Shown: positions 8,501 through 17,418 of the stretch, piece by piece
Numbering within the stretch: the stretch's first letter is position 1
Layout: every line of letters begins with the position of its first letter
Source of the DNA: Aldehydirespirator sp965203575
GTDB taxonomy: Bacteria > Actinomycetota > Acidimicrobiia > Acidimicrobiales > Aldehydirespiratoraceae
DNA length: 64,000 nucleotides
Direction: 5' to 3'
Assembly (NCBI GenBank): GCA_965203575.1
Contig: OZ241894.1
Coordinates: 1,116,001 to 1,180,000 of the forward strand
Translations under genes and position numbers: made by a program
The notes under the pieces: generated by a model
Seen by the model: only the letters and a program-made list of their open reading frames with translations
The model's database searches: none
Told to the model about the DNA's origin: nothing

Positions 8501-9805
8501 GTGCCAACACGAGTATCGCCCACAGAAGCTGTCCGCGCCGAGATCGACGAGCTGTTCGGCTCGGGCCGTGACATCGCCGAGGTCCTCGAGGAGGTGATGC
8601 GCCTGTCGGCGCGGCTTGTGTTGCAGCAGGTCCTCGAGGACGAGGTCACTTCCTGGCTGGGCCGGGGCTGGAACTCCCGCGCCGGCGGAGAGCGCGCCGG
8701 GCAGCGCAACGGCTACGGAGACGTGGCGGTCAAGACCACCGCGGGGCCCGTGGCGCTGCGCCGCCCGAAGCTGCGCAACACCGCCGAGGCGTTCGCGTCG
8801 CAGCTGCTGGGCAAGGGCGTGGTGCGCTCTGAGCCGCTGGAGGCGCTGGTCGTCTCGGCGTGGGTGCGGGGCCTGTCAGATCGCGACATCGAGGCCCTGC
8901 TGGCGGAGGCGCTGGGCCCGGAGGCCGCGCTGTCGAAGTCCACCGCCAGCCGGATCTGCGCCCGGCTGCGAGACGAGTTCGACACGTTCCGCGGCCGCGA
9001 CCTCTCCGACGTCGAGCTGGACTACCTGTTCCTCGACGGGTCGCACTTCAAGATGCACGACGGATCGCGCGCCGAGCCGGTGCTGGTCGCCTACGGCATC
9101 ACCACCCTCGGCCGGCCGGTGCTGTTGGCCGTCGAGCCCGGCGGCGACGAGTCCTATGACGCCTGGGCCGGCTTCCTCGCCGACCTCACACACCGGGGCC
9201 TCAGGCCGCCGCTGCTGGTCATCTCAGACGGCGCGGCCGGCCTCATCGGAGCCATCGAGACCAAGATGCCGCAGTCGCTGCGCCAGCGGTGCCTGATCCA
9301 CCGCTGCCGCAACATCATGGCCAAGGTCCCCGCCGGGCGCCGCGACGAGCTCAAGGCTGCGTTCTGGGAGATCTTCGACCCCACAGACGACATCTGCCCC
9401 GGCGACGGGGCGGTGCGCCACGCCCAGGCCGGCATCGACGGCTTCGCCCGCCGCTACGACAGCGAGTTCCCCGCCGCCGTGCGCTGCCTGCTCAGCGACC
9501 GCCAGGCGCTCACCGCGCACCTGCGGTTCCCAACCGAGCACTGGCGCAGGATCCGCCACACCAACCTGATCGAGCGCACCTTCGGCGAGACCCGCCGAAG
9601 AGTCAAAGTCATCGGCCGGCTCCCCGGCGAAGCCAGCTGCCTCACACTGGTATGGGCCGTGCTCGACCGGGCCTCAGCGGGCTGGCGCGGACTCACCTAC
9701 ACCCCCGCCATCGCCCGAGCGCTCACCGAGCTCCGCCACCAACTCCACCGACCCGCCCACACCCACACCGACCAGCCCCACCGCACCGTCACAATCGCCG
9801 CCTAA
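8501..9805 (+). CDS. IS256-family (Mutator-type) transposase
   Basis: A 434-aa DDE transposase. The GTG at 8501 was chosen because AAGGAG lies 11 bp upstream; longer frames run into the left terminal repeat. Catalytic acidic residues sit in YLFLDGSHFKM and LLVISDGAAGL, and the third in the family signature NLIERTFGETRRR. The family motif RCLIHRCRNI is also present. Length is normal for the family (about 400-430) and no frameshift is seen, so it looks active. The C-terminal tail is His/Thr-rich (HTHTDQPHRT). Confidence 0.95.
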   Translation: MPTRVSPTEAVRAEIDELFGSGRDIAEVLEEVMRLSARLVLQQVLEDEVTSWLGRGWNSRAGGERAGQRNGYGDVAVKTTAGPVALRRPKLRNTAEAFASQLLGKGVVRSEPLEALVVSAWVRGLSDRDIEALLAEALGPEAALSKSTASRICARLRDEFDTFRGRDLSDVELDYLFLDGSHFKMHDGSRAEPVLVAYGITTLGRPVLLAVEPGGDESYDAWAGFLADLTHRGLRPPLLVISDGAAGLIGAIETKMPQSLRQRCLIHRCRNIMAKVPAGRRDELKAAFWEIFDPTDDICPGDGAVRHAQAGIDGFARRYDSEFPAAVRCLLSDRQALTAHLRFPTEHWRRIRHTNLIERTFGETRRRVKVIGRLPGEASCLTLVWAVLDRASAGWRGLTYTPAIARALTELRHQLHRPAHTHTDQPHRTVTIAA

Positions 9806-9815
9806 CATGACCCCC

Positions 9816-9861
9816 GGAACCTGCGCCCCAACCGCTATTACACCCAATCTGGGACGCCACC
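9816..9861 (-). repeat. Right terminal inverted repeat of the IS
   Basis: Ends GGGACGCCACC at 9861. Read on the minus strand it begins GGTGGCGTCCCA like the left repeat. The target duplication TCAAGAGT follows at 9862-9869. Confidence 0.9.
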
Positions 9862-10690
9862 TCAAGAGTTCGCGAGCGTCACTTGCCATGAGTTCCATTT
9901 CTCCGCCGCGTCGATGCCGCTGCAGCGTGCGCAGCTGAGCCTGCAACTGCGTGCGGCGTGCAAGGTCTTCTTCTGCGGCCAGCGCTGCCTCGACCTTCGT
10001 TCGGTCATCCTCACTGAAGTTTGCGAGCCGCAACGCGAGCGAGCGAATTTCCTCCAGTTGGTTCCGTAGTTGTTTCTCGCTCGGATCGTCGAAGAGCGCA
10101 GGGTCGGGCAGGAGACCTAGCATGTTGATGCTCGTAGCTGCCGCTTCCTTAACCTCCTCCGGACCGAGTCCTTCCAGCGCGAGGAAGTAGTCGAGCAGGT
10201 CAGAGAAGGAAGTCTGTTCATCCTGGCCGATGATGCCCCACCACCGCGGTAGCACGTCGTTGACCTCGGATAGTTCGAGTTGCGCTCGCTCTATCAACAG
10301 GCGTCGAAGACTTGATGGTCCAATCAATACGAAGTCCTCGAGTGAGGTGAGCTTCGCCTGATCGGACTCTGAGATAACGACGATTAGGGCATCGAGACCG
10401 CGCTGGTTGCGCCAGCGCTCCGCCTGCTCGACAGAGGTGTCGAACTCTTCACCGGGAATCCCGGCCCCATGGGCCGCTTCGGAAGCGATCGGGTTCAGAT
10501 AGGCGATCCGGAGGTCAAGCCCTTCGTCGCGCAGTTGGCTCAACTTCCTGCACACTTCGACAGCATCAAGGTTCAAATCGCGTATGAGCACACCGGTGTG
10601 GCCGTGGGCATTGCGGATGGCGTCGGCCAGAAGCTCTGCGGTCAGCGTTGCCTCCCGGCTAGCTTCACCCGTCGTCTGAGCGGCGTTCAT
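9862..10690 (-). pseudogene. HerA/DptH-like ATPase, 5' part (split by IS256-family element)
   Basis: This encodes the first 276 residues of the split gene. The ATG at 10690 forms TATGA with the stop of the upstream gene (10687-10689), as at the other junctions of this operon; an ATG at 10699 is an alternative. The piece contains a Rossmann-like region (VLIRDLNLDAVEVCRKL, then LRIAYLNPIAS and LDALIVVISES), followed by a long charged helix region. After ...ARELL the frame enters the IS and picks up about 60 foreign residues. Lengths 829 + 3860 nt (one duplication removed) are divisible by three and rejoin as ...ELL-KAKTRRPKP, so no other damage is needed to explain the break. Confidence 0.8.
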
Positions 10691-12222
10691 AGTTGCCATC
10701 CCTCATCGGCGGTAACGATCGTCCTTCCGTCGGCGTAGGTCTTCGCAAAGCCGATGTCGATCAACAGATCTCGGAACTGGTTCACATTGAGGCGCAGATC
10801 GCTCTCGTTGAACGACACTGAGCGGGGGAGGTCAACACCCAACCGCAGATCGTTGTGGCGCACGATGTCAAAATCACCCTGGCGTCCGACCACGATGCCG
10901 TATGCATGCCTCAAGTCATCGAGGAACTCATCGAACTGGCGTGGGTAGCCGGGAGCAACGACCGACGCGACAAGAACCTCAGCGAACTCGGCGTTGGCCC
11001 CGTAGCGCTTGTGTTCCTTTCCGCCGCGACCCCGATCATCGTAGGGATACAAGTAGCCGCTTCGACGGCCCAACTCTCGCAGCGAGTTCCACGGGTAGCC
11101 CCTGGCTTCCTTTGGGCCGACGCGCGAATAGCCTGCCTTCCAGTAGGCCTCGGCTAGGGCGTCGACCGATCCCACGGAGGCCCGCTCGGCCTGATACACA
11201 TCGACAATCAGTTGGTTGACGGGTGTGTCTGCCAGGGTGTCCAGGTACTGCCCGATGTGCTCTTCGTCCTTGAGCACGCTTGCCACGTAGTCGCGGATGC
11301 GGGATACGACCAACTGCTCAATCGCTCGTCGACCAGCTTCAAGGGTCGCAGCCGAAGCCTCCCGCAGTGCACGCCGGCGTCCATCGAACATGTCCAGCAG
11401 AATGGGCGGTCTCGGCCCGTCGGGCATCACATCTGCACAACGGTGAATCATGTGCACGTGGATTGCGAAACACCCGAATAGCACGAGCCGTCGCAGCGTC
11501 GTGAGCTTCTCTCCCTGCTCCTCGTACGAAGCCAACTGGTCGAAACGCTGGCGCAGTTCTCGAAGTGTCGGAGAGGCAATCTGACCGCCCTCCCCCAACG
11601 CCAGCAGGTTGGCGGACACACGCTCAGATCGAATGCGCGCAACGCCCGAGAGTTCCGCATCCGACCTAGCGCCGACATCGAGCATCGGCCAAGCAATGAG
11701 CGTCCACGGGTCCGTGTCCCGATCAAGGAGGTCACGCAAGAGATCCCTCGCGACCGTTGATCCGCTACCAGCCGTGAGCAGGCCCGCGAGAAAGTCTCCT
11801 GAGCCATTGTCAGAAACATCGTTCGTGATCATCCGCTGATGGGACAGCGTGAACGACGACTGTCCCGACTCGAAGACCGCGCCGTCGGCACCCAGAGTGT
11901 CCTTGGCGAGTGCGCGGAACGACGTAAGTCGCTCATCTGCCGGCCGATTGCGATGCAAGTCCTGGAACTTGTTGGGGTAGGCCTCGATGATGGCAGAGTT
12001 GGGATTGCGCTCCTCCAGGTATCCGGCCTTCTGTTTGGTGACGTACTGGCGAATGACCTTGGCTAACGGTCGAAAGTCATTGGTCTCCGACACCACTCTG
12101 CGCGCCAGGCCGTTGGCGACGTGCACCGGCTTCATCGACTTGTTGGTGGGTAGGAAGCCAAACTCCTCGTCGTAGATCCGGCGCAGGAGCACGTCTGGGG
12201 TATCGATCGGCGCAGCACTCAC
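10687..12222 (-). CDS. Island operon protein, DptG-position, unknown fold
   Basis: A 511-aa soluble protein. The GTG at 12222 was chosen because it gives a GTGA overlap with the upstream stop (12219-12221); a longer frame would overlap that gene by 160 bp. I see no P-loop or nuclease motif. It is mostly helical, with a hydrophobic stretch (LVLFGCFAIHVHMIHR) in the middle, and a C-terminal region that looks like a winged-helix or recognition module (FDEFLDDLRHAYGIVVG, then DLLIDIGFAKTYADG). It lies between a DptF-like and a DptH-like gene, where dptG lies in dptFGH operons. I cannot show homology to DptG by eye, so this is position only. Confidence 0.55.
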   Translation of the reverse strand: MSAAPIDTPDVLLRRIYDEEFGFLPTNKSMKPVHVANGLARRVVSETNDFRPLAKVIRQYVTKQKAGYLEERNPNSAIIEAYPNKFQDLHRNRPADERLTSFRALAKDTLGADGAVFESGQSSFTLSHQRMITNDVSDNGSGDFLAGLLTAGSGSTVARDLLRDLLDRDTDPWTLIAWPMLDVGARSDAELSGVARIRSERVSANLLALGEGGQIASPTLRELRQRFDQLASYEEQGEKLTTLRRLVLFGCFAIHVHMIHRCADVMPDGPRPPILLDMFDGRRRALREASAATLEAGRRAIEQLVVSRIRDYVASVLKDEEHIGQYLDTLADTPVNQLIVDVYQAERASVGSVDALAEAYWKAGYSRVGPKEARGYPWNSLRELGRRSGYLYPYDDRGRGGKEHKRYGANAEFAEVLVASVVAPGYPRQFDEFLDDLRHAYGIVVGRQGDFDIVRHNDLRLGVDLPRSVSFNESDLRLNVNQFRDLLIDIGFAKTYADGRTIVTADEGWQL

Positions 12223-15200
12223 AGTTGGTACCTCGCCAAGTCGCGTTGGACCCGCACGCGGACCATCTGGTTGTTGTCGACGTTGCGGATGTCGAGGTCG
12301 ACCATCGCCCCCGGAGGATGCCGGTGGCGATGAAGGTCGTCGACGAACCTCGTCACCTTTCGCGCCACACTGCGTGACCAAGTCGATTGGCCGAGCCCGA
12401 CAGCTGCGTCCTTCAGTGTGAGATAGAGTTCTCGATCGACCAATAGGGCCGATCGCTGGCCATCGTGGTCGGAGGTCCGAAGGGCGAACTGCGTCACTCG
12501 ACGCAACTCAGGTCGAAGCCAGCGCTCGACCCACGGCGCAAGTGACGGCCCCTCGACCGTCATGGCATCGGCGCGCTCATGATGCAGAGCTACAAAGGCG
12601 GCCGGGGCCCGCACGTCGTAGCGGTGGGACTGCCAAAGCGTCAACTGGCTGTCATCATCGACCGCATCGGGCTCGAAGAAGCAGTTGATGGCCAACACCA
12701 TGGTCCGCACGATCTGAGCGTCACCCATGGCGCCGCCATGGAGAACCCCATCGAATTCGGACTCGTCTCGAGGAAGAGCCTCCAGTAACTCGTGACCCGC
12801 CGCGTGCTCAAAGAAGAACCGGCGCTTCGCGACCTCGAAGAAGTGCTTGCGATTCAATTCAGGACACGCGGCCACTGCTGCGGGCACGTCGGATGGGTCA
12901 ATCCAGTCCTCCGGGCGTGTGGTTCCCCGCCACAACTCCTCGTCGTATCGGGGATGGGTGACCCGGGCCGGATCAAAGGCGGTTCGCACCAGATCGAAGA
13001 GCGGGCCATCCCCGTCTCCGTAGGCGAGAGTTGCGTACATGAAGCGCGTGCCCGTTAGCTCCCTCAAGCGCTGAACAGAACCCGTCCCACCAGTGATGAT
13101 GTAGGCGATGTACCCCATGAGTTGGCGCATCGTGGTGTGGTCGCCGCGTCGACCGACATGATCGAGCAGCGCGGCCAATCGCTCCTGGACTCGCTCGTGC
13201 CGAAGCCTGACAACGTTGGTCTTGGCCGGATCCAAGTCGTCAAGCTGACCGACGAACTGATCGTCAGTGAGGCGCTGCAAGGCCTTCGTCGTGACCGGAG
13301 CAGCCAGAACATTCCGAAGGCTTAGGTCGACAACAACCACTCGGCCCTTCTCGGGGTCGGGTGCCTGTCCGTAGTAGATGGCTTCTCGTACCTGGCGAAT
13401 CGCCTCGTCGACCGGCTCGAAGCCCTCCTGTTTGGCCAGCCGCTGCAACTCGAACAGCGGCCACTCGTTAATCGCCAGGACGAAAGGCAGTTGCTTCTCC
13501 TCGCACGTCCGCCAGGCGGCCAGGATCTCCTCATTCGTGCAGGCGTTCGCGTCAGTGAAGACTGTCGCACCCCGGTCCTCCAGCTCTGCACGAAGCCGCT
13601 GGATGATGAAGGTCTTGCCGTCGCCGGGGTTTCCCGTGATGATCAGTTGGCGACCGCCGTCCGCAGAATCGAGGACGAACTGATCGAGGCCCAGGTCAAC
13701 GTGGATCCAGTCGAGTTCCTCGTCGGATAGCCGATCAGCGAAGCTGTTCCTGTTGCGGTAGAGCCTCTCGACGAAGCTGATGGGCTCGTCACTGTTTGAC
13801 ACCGGCCGCGAGTCGATGCCTGTCACTTCGGTGGGATCGCCCGAGCCTGCCGTGATCGACTCGCCAAGGACCCTGAGGTCGCTGGCCACCCGGGACACAA
13901 GGTGCACATCACGGTGAAGGGACCGCACTCGGTCGATCGTGGCCGGGCGCTCCAAACGCCCCCTGGCCCATCGGTCAAACCAGTATCTGGCGATAGCGGC
14001 AGTCGTGGCCGACCCGCCCGACACCGGCAGGATGTAGCGAGGCCGGCGACTGAGTCCCAGCATCACATCGTCGGCATTCGAAACCAGCGGCACGGCATAG
14101 AGCAACCGCGGCGAGTGATGCCGCAGATATTCGTCAGGCGCCAAACCGAGAGCATCGAGGCCAAGCCGCAACGAGCGCAGCTTCGGCGACATGCCCTCTC
14201 CGAAGAGGTTGTTGACCAAGCGCCGCTTGCTGTTTGCGAGTCGAGCCGCGGCAGTCAACGTCTCCGTTGTGTCGGATGCGAACTGCACTGTGCCAAAGCT
14301 CTCGGTTGAGCCCACCCGCCGGTACCGGATGTCGCCAACCGCTTCCTCACCTCTGATGTCGGCAGGGATTCGGATCCTGTTGTACTGGGCTGAGCCGAAG
14401 GCGTAGAGGCTGGAAGTTGTCAACATCGACAAGGCCGGCGTTCGAACCATCGCACGTCCGGCCATGCCAGAAGCGATGAGGCTGACTCGTCCGCTGTAGC
14501 GCTTGCGAACGTCAGCGACCACCTGAGGCGAGGTCATGAGCATCGCGACCAACTTGCCGCCAAGCACCTGTTGGTAGGGAGCAACTGCACCGCACGTGAT
14601 GATCTCCATGACGTTCTCGGCGATCGCCTGCTGCTTGATCCGCCGCAGAACGATCTCGACGGCCCGGCACCCGTCCGTCGTTGACAACAAGTCCCGCAGT
14701 GCCAGCGGGTCATCGTCAAGACCTGTTCGCTCGAACGTGTCGATGGCACGAAGAGTGTCGGCGAGGTGCGCTGCACGCTTCCGGCGGTAGAGATGGGTCT
14801 TGGCGACTCCTACCCAACTGACCTTCTCAGCGTCGCCATCTTGGACGAGGTTGTGCGCCTTCCGAATGAGCTCATATTCGGCAGTCCTCTCGTCCCCTGC
14901 CGCAGCGAGTGCGGCCTTGCGAGCGTTGTCAGCCGTCGCTTCGATGTTCTCGAGGTATTCGATCTTCTCTTCGGAGGTGCGGCCAGCCAGCCTCAGGTCG
15001 CGGGTATAAATGCGATCGACCTCTGCACGAGCGAACGCCACCAGGTGTCGAGCCAGGCTGCGTTGATCCGCTGGGCTGGAATCGTCGAGGCGCCTTGATA
15101 GCGCACTGACAGACCACCCGAGCGCGTCGTCCCGTTGGTTCAGGCCCAAGATCGCGTTGCCCAGCGCGGCGATGCCAATAATCGGTCGATTCGGACCGCG

Positions 15201-15905
15201 CTCATCCCTAACCAAGTAGTAGAGATTGCGTCCCGGAGTCGGCTGATAGGGAACCGACCACTGCAACCTGGCATACCGCCAGATGTCTTGAAGGCGCAGC
15301 CCGGTAGTCGCATCCCGAGTATCTCCATCGACCAGTTCGAGCACGGGCTGCATTGCACGTTCCAAGCTGCCATCGCACTTGGCTCTTTCGAGCCGAGAAG
15401 CGAGTTCGGGGCCATCGGCGAAGAGAGCCCCTATTCCACGCGTCTCCATCCGTCGGACGAATGCCTCTACGGACGGGGTCTGCAACTGGTCCGCCAACAC
15501 GAAACGGAAGGAGCTGCGCAGATCGCTCTTTGCCTCAGCGGGGTCCTCGCCCGCCGAGTCGAAGGATGGTGGAATGACGTACACGCCGTCATCGTCGGCG
15601 CCGGCCACCCACCCCTGAAGCGTCAGGTCGCGTAGCACCCGCAGGCTGGCGAGGTACACGATCGTTGGTTCGATGTCGTCTGGATGCACGCCGCGCTCAC
15701 GGAGCATCGAACGGTGCGTCTCAGCGGTATCAATGCTCGAACGAATTCGAACGATCCGGTCTTCGAGTGGTCGACCGTCAAGATCTTGGACAAGGGCGAG
15801 TAAGTCCTGCTGGTACCCGAAGCTCAACCGAGGCCTGAACCGCCGTGGCTCCAGTCCCTTCCGATCAACCTCTGCGGGACGGTGTGTCGTTGCGACGGCA
15901 GTCAT
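12219..15905 (-). CDS. DruA-like (DUF4338) region fused to a DptF-like P-loop NTPase
   Basis: A 1228-aa protein with two recognisable parts. Residues about 1-700 resemble the DUF4338/DruA family of Druantia: IWRYARLQWSVPYQPTPGRN and a GIAALGNA...RDDALGW pattern near 215-265, LYRRKRA in the middle, CGAVAPYQQVLGGKLVAML near 435-455, then TTSSLYAFGSAQYNR and NNLFGEGMSPKLR. Residues about 720-1228 are a P-loop NTPase resembling DptF: Walker A GNPGDGKT at about 758-765, TDANA, FVLAINEWPLFEL and VVVVDLSLRNVL. It starts with an ATGA overlap with the HTH gene and ends with a GTGA overlap, so it is operonic. DruA and DptF normally belong to different defence systems, which makes this fusion unusual. 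Its activity cannot be read from sequence alone. Confidence 0.7.
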   Translation of the reverse strand: MTAVATTHRPAEVDRKGLEPRRFRPRLSFGYQQDLLALVQDLDGRPLEDRIVRIRSSIDTAETHRSMLRERGVHPDDIEPTIVYLASLRVLRDLTLQGWVAGADDDGVYVIPPSFDSAGEDPAEAKSDLRSSFRFVLADQLQTPSVEAFVRRMETRGIGALFADGPELASRLERAKCDGSLERAMQPVLELVDGDTRDATTGLRLQDIWRYARLQWSVPYQPTPGRNLYYLVRDERGPNRPIIGIAALGNAILGLNQRDDALGWSVSALSRRLDDSSPADQRSLARHLVAFARAEVDRIYTRDLRLAGRTSEEKIEYLENIEATADNARKAALAAAGDERTAEYELIRKAHNLVQDGDAEKVSWVGVAKTHLYRRKRAAHLADTLRAIDTFERTGLDDDPLALRDLLSTTDGCRAVEIVLRRIKQQAIAENVMEIITCGAVAPYQQVLGGKLVAMLMTSPQVVADVRKRYSGRVSLIASGMAGRAMVRTPALSMLTTSSLYAFGSAQYNRIRIPADIRGEEAVGDIRYRRVGSTESFGTVQFASDTTETLTAAARLANSKRRLVNNLFGEGMSPKLRSLRLGLDALGLAPDEYLRHHSPRLLYAVPLVSNADDVMLGLSRRPRYILPVSGGSATTAAIARYWFDRWARGRLERPATIDRVRSLHRDVHLVSRVASDLRVLGESITAGSGDPTEVTGIDSRPVSNSDEPISFVERLYRNRNSFADRLSDEELDWIHVDLGLDQFVLDSADGGRQLIITGNPGDGKTFIIQRLRAELEDRGATVFTDANACTNEEILAAWRTCEEKQLPFVLAINEWPLFELQRLAKQEGFEPVDEAIRQVREAIYYGQAPDPEKGRVVVVDLSLRNVLAAPVTTKALQRLTDDQFVGQLDDLDPAKTNVVRLRHERVQERLAALLDHVGRRGDHTTMRQLMGYIAYIITGGTGSVQRLRELTGTRFMYATLAYGDGDGPLFDLVRTAFDPARVTHPRYDEELWRGTTRPEDWIDPSDVPAAVAACPELNRKHFFEVAKRRFFFEHAAGHELLEALPRDESEFDGVLHGGAMGDAQIVRTMVLAINCFFEPDAVDDDSQLTLWQSHRYDVRAPAAFVALHHERADAMTVEGPSLAPWVERWLRPELRRVTQFALRTSDHDGQRSALLVDRELYLTLKDAAVGLGQSTWSRSVARKVTRFVDDLHRHRHPPGAMVDLDIRNVDNNQMVRVRVQRDLARYQL

Positions 15906-16096
15906 GACACCGTAGCACCCTGGCCTCGACCATCGTGGACGTAGGCGACAAGGTCGGAACGAAGGAAACGCCAGGCGCGGCCCACCTTCCGCCCGGGCAG
16001 CGTTCCCCGGCTCGCAAGACCCAGGATCGTCTTGGTAGAGACCCTGAGGAGATCGGCCGCCTCCTCGGTGGTCAACACCTCCTCAACTTCTGACAT
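15902..16096 (-). CDS. Excisionase-like helix-turn-helix protein
   Basis: A 64-aa protein that is almost entirely one HTH_17/MerR-like domain: TTEEAADLLRVSTKTILGLAS followed by the wing GRKVGRAWRFLRSDLVAYV. This type occurs both as phage/ICE excisionase and as a first-gene regulator in defence operons. No integrase is in view, so a regulatory role is more likely. The ATG at 16096 is near an upstream operator-like palindrome, and its stop overlaps the next start as ATGA. Confidence 0.75.
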   Translation of the reverse strand: MSEVEEVLTTEEAADLLRVSTKTILGLASRGTLPGRKVGRAWRFLRSDLVAYVHDGRGQGATVS

Positions 16097-16148
16097 CCTC
16101 TTACACCCTCCGCCAATGGCCGTCTGATGCTATGACCAGAATACGGAG

Positions 16149-16161
16149 GTGTGTGACACAA
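16149..16161. promoter_or_regulatory. Operator-like palindrome upstream of the island operon
   Basis: TGTGTGACACA (16150-16160) is a perfect odd palindrome; on the minus strand it reads TTGTGTCACAC. It shares TTGTGT with the site at 16293-16310 on the other side of the divergent gap. A single regulator binding both sites is inferred. Confidence 0.4.
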
Positions 16162-16287
16162 GACGTCAGCAGTGTTCAACGCGATCCGGGACAGGCATCG
16201 TTACGAACGATGCACCGACAGGGGCGGTCACGCCGGGGGGTCTTCGAAGCGCGCCCTAGACCTCAGCCAGGAGGTGAGGTCGTTCTG

Positions 16288-16310
16288 TATTCTTGTGTAC
16301 ACGAACACAA
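16288..16310 (+). promoter_or_regulatory. -10 box with overlapping operator-like palindrome
   Basis: TATTCT (16288-16293) could be the -10 of the regulator gene. It overlaps TTGTGT-N6-ACACAA (16293-16310), which also contains the palindrome GTGTACAC. A repressor here would block its own promoter. No good -35 is visible. Confidence 0.4.
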
Positions 16311-16332
16311 AACGACTAGGAGGGCCCAGATC

Positions 16333-17379
16333 ATGCCCAGACGAACCACCGTCGCGCTGGAGCAAGACGCTGTGGCTGCATTGTCGGAGGCTCTGGGCCG
16401 CATCGGTGTCGTGGCCAACGTCTTGTCGACCGAACCGCCGGCCGGCGAGATACGTGATAACGCAGTGGTTGAGGTTGCAGGAGAGCGATTCGATGTAGAG
16501 GTCAAGTCGGTAGTCACTGCCGCGCAGGGAGAGCGGCTGGCAAAAAGCGCAAGGCGGGAGGCACCGGTGATCGTGGTTGCTGATCGCATCGCCGCTGATG
16601 CCAAGTGGCTGATGCGGGCGGCGGGGGTCAACTACTTCGATCGACGCGGGGAACTGCGTATCGTGAGCCCACCGTTGTTTGTCGACATGCTCGTGGAGTC
16701 CGCGCTTCCGATGGCCGGCAGTCCTAGCGGGTCGCTCAATGGCCAGGTTGCCAAGGAAGTGGCGATTGCTTGCTTGCTGACGCCGGACCAGCGTCACGGC
16801 GTCCGTGAGATCGCCCGTTACATCGACCGAGTTCCCAGTGCAGTCTCCAGCGCCATGGCTGGGCTACGAGACGATGGCCTTCTCACATCCGCTGGTGAGG
16901 CGATCGTCCCGGATCTGTTCCACTCGCTTCTGATGGTGTGGCGGCGGCGAGCCATTCTGCTAGCGACGCTCCCTGAGACCGGAGCCCGCGAGGCAAAGCG
17001 GCTGGGACTTGGGCTCGACGAGTCCGAGGGCTTGACGGGCTGGGCGCTCACCGACACCCGTGCCGCTGCGTCGTGGGGCATACCGGTCGTCGCAGGCGGC
17101 GACTACCCGCCCGACTTCTACCTTCCGTCCGAATCAACCCTTCGCGCCGCGCGCTCACACTTGGGTGAAGCCACCAATCCCGCGTCCCGAGCCTGCACCG
17201 CGGCGGTGGCGCCTGTCCGACTCGCGTGTCTCCGCCGAGTGGACCACTCCCACGTGACCGGGGAGCGGTGGCCAATCGCGAACCACATCGTCGTCGCTCT
17301 GGACATTGCCCAGGACCGCGCCCGCGGTCTTGAAGCCCTTGAGCAGTGGCAGCCTGAGAGGATCGCCCGTGCCTGGTGA
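16333..17379 (+). CDS. AbiEi-like regulator (restriction-fold domain plus winged helix)
   Basis: A 348-aa protein. The ATG at 16333 was chosen for its TAGGAGGG site; the frame extends upstream but there covers the operator region. Residues about 25-115 look like a degenerate restriction-endonuclease fold (RFDVEVKSVV, APVIVVADRI, then GVNYFDRRGELRIV), a combination seen in AbiEi-type antitoxin/regulator proteins. A winged helix follows (HGVREIARYIDRVPSAVSSAM...LRDDGLL). The C-terminal part (VVAGGDYPPDFYLPSE) probably senses or dimerises. It is transcribed divergently from the defence-like operon, and paired palindromes lie in the shared gap, so it probably controls both. No AbiEii toxin partner is next to it. 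Confidence 0.6.
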   Translation: MPRRTTVALEQDAVAALSEALGRIGVVANVLSTEPPAGEIRDNAVVEVAGERFDVEVKSVVTAAQGERLAKSARREAPVIVVADRIAADAKWLMRAAGVNYFDRRGELRIVSPPLFVDMLVESALPMAGSPSGSLNGQVAKEVAIACLLTPDQRHGVREIARYIDRVPSAVSSAMAGLRDDGLLTSAGEAIVPDLFHSLLMVWRRRAILLATLPETGAREAKRLGLGLDESEGLTGWALTDTRAAASWGIPVVAGGDYPPDFYLPSESTLRAARSHLGEATNPASRACTAAVAPVRLACLRRVDHSHVTGERWPIANHIVVALDIAQDRARGLEALEQWQPERIARAW

Positions 17380-17418
17380 AGCCGTGATTCTGGAAGGCGA
17401 CCGGGCTGGTGCATCCGA

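Larger units (their letters stand above)
8419..9861 (+). mobile_element. Complete IS256-family insertion sequence (1443 bp)
   Basis: The element is bounded by 46-bp imperfect terminal inverted repeats (8419-8464 and 9816-9861; I count 37 of 46 matches, outer ends GGTGGCGTCCCA). It is flanked by an exact 8-bp target duplication. It carries one intact transposase gene and lies inside the HerA-like gene of the island operon, in opposite orientation to it. The exact duplication and intact transposase suggest a recent insertion that could still move. Confidence 0.95.

Noticed and set aside
4551..16096. A standard Dnd phosphorothioation restriction locus
   Set aside because: No dndA-E or ssp genes are in the window, the DptF-like part is fused to a DruA-like region, and the middle protein cannot be assigned to DptG by eye.
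15902..16096. Phage or ICE excisionase implying an integrated phage
   Set aside because: No integrase, structural or conjugation genes accompany it; such HTH proteins also act as operon regulators.
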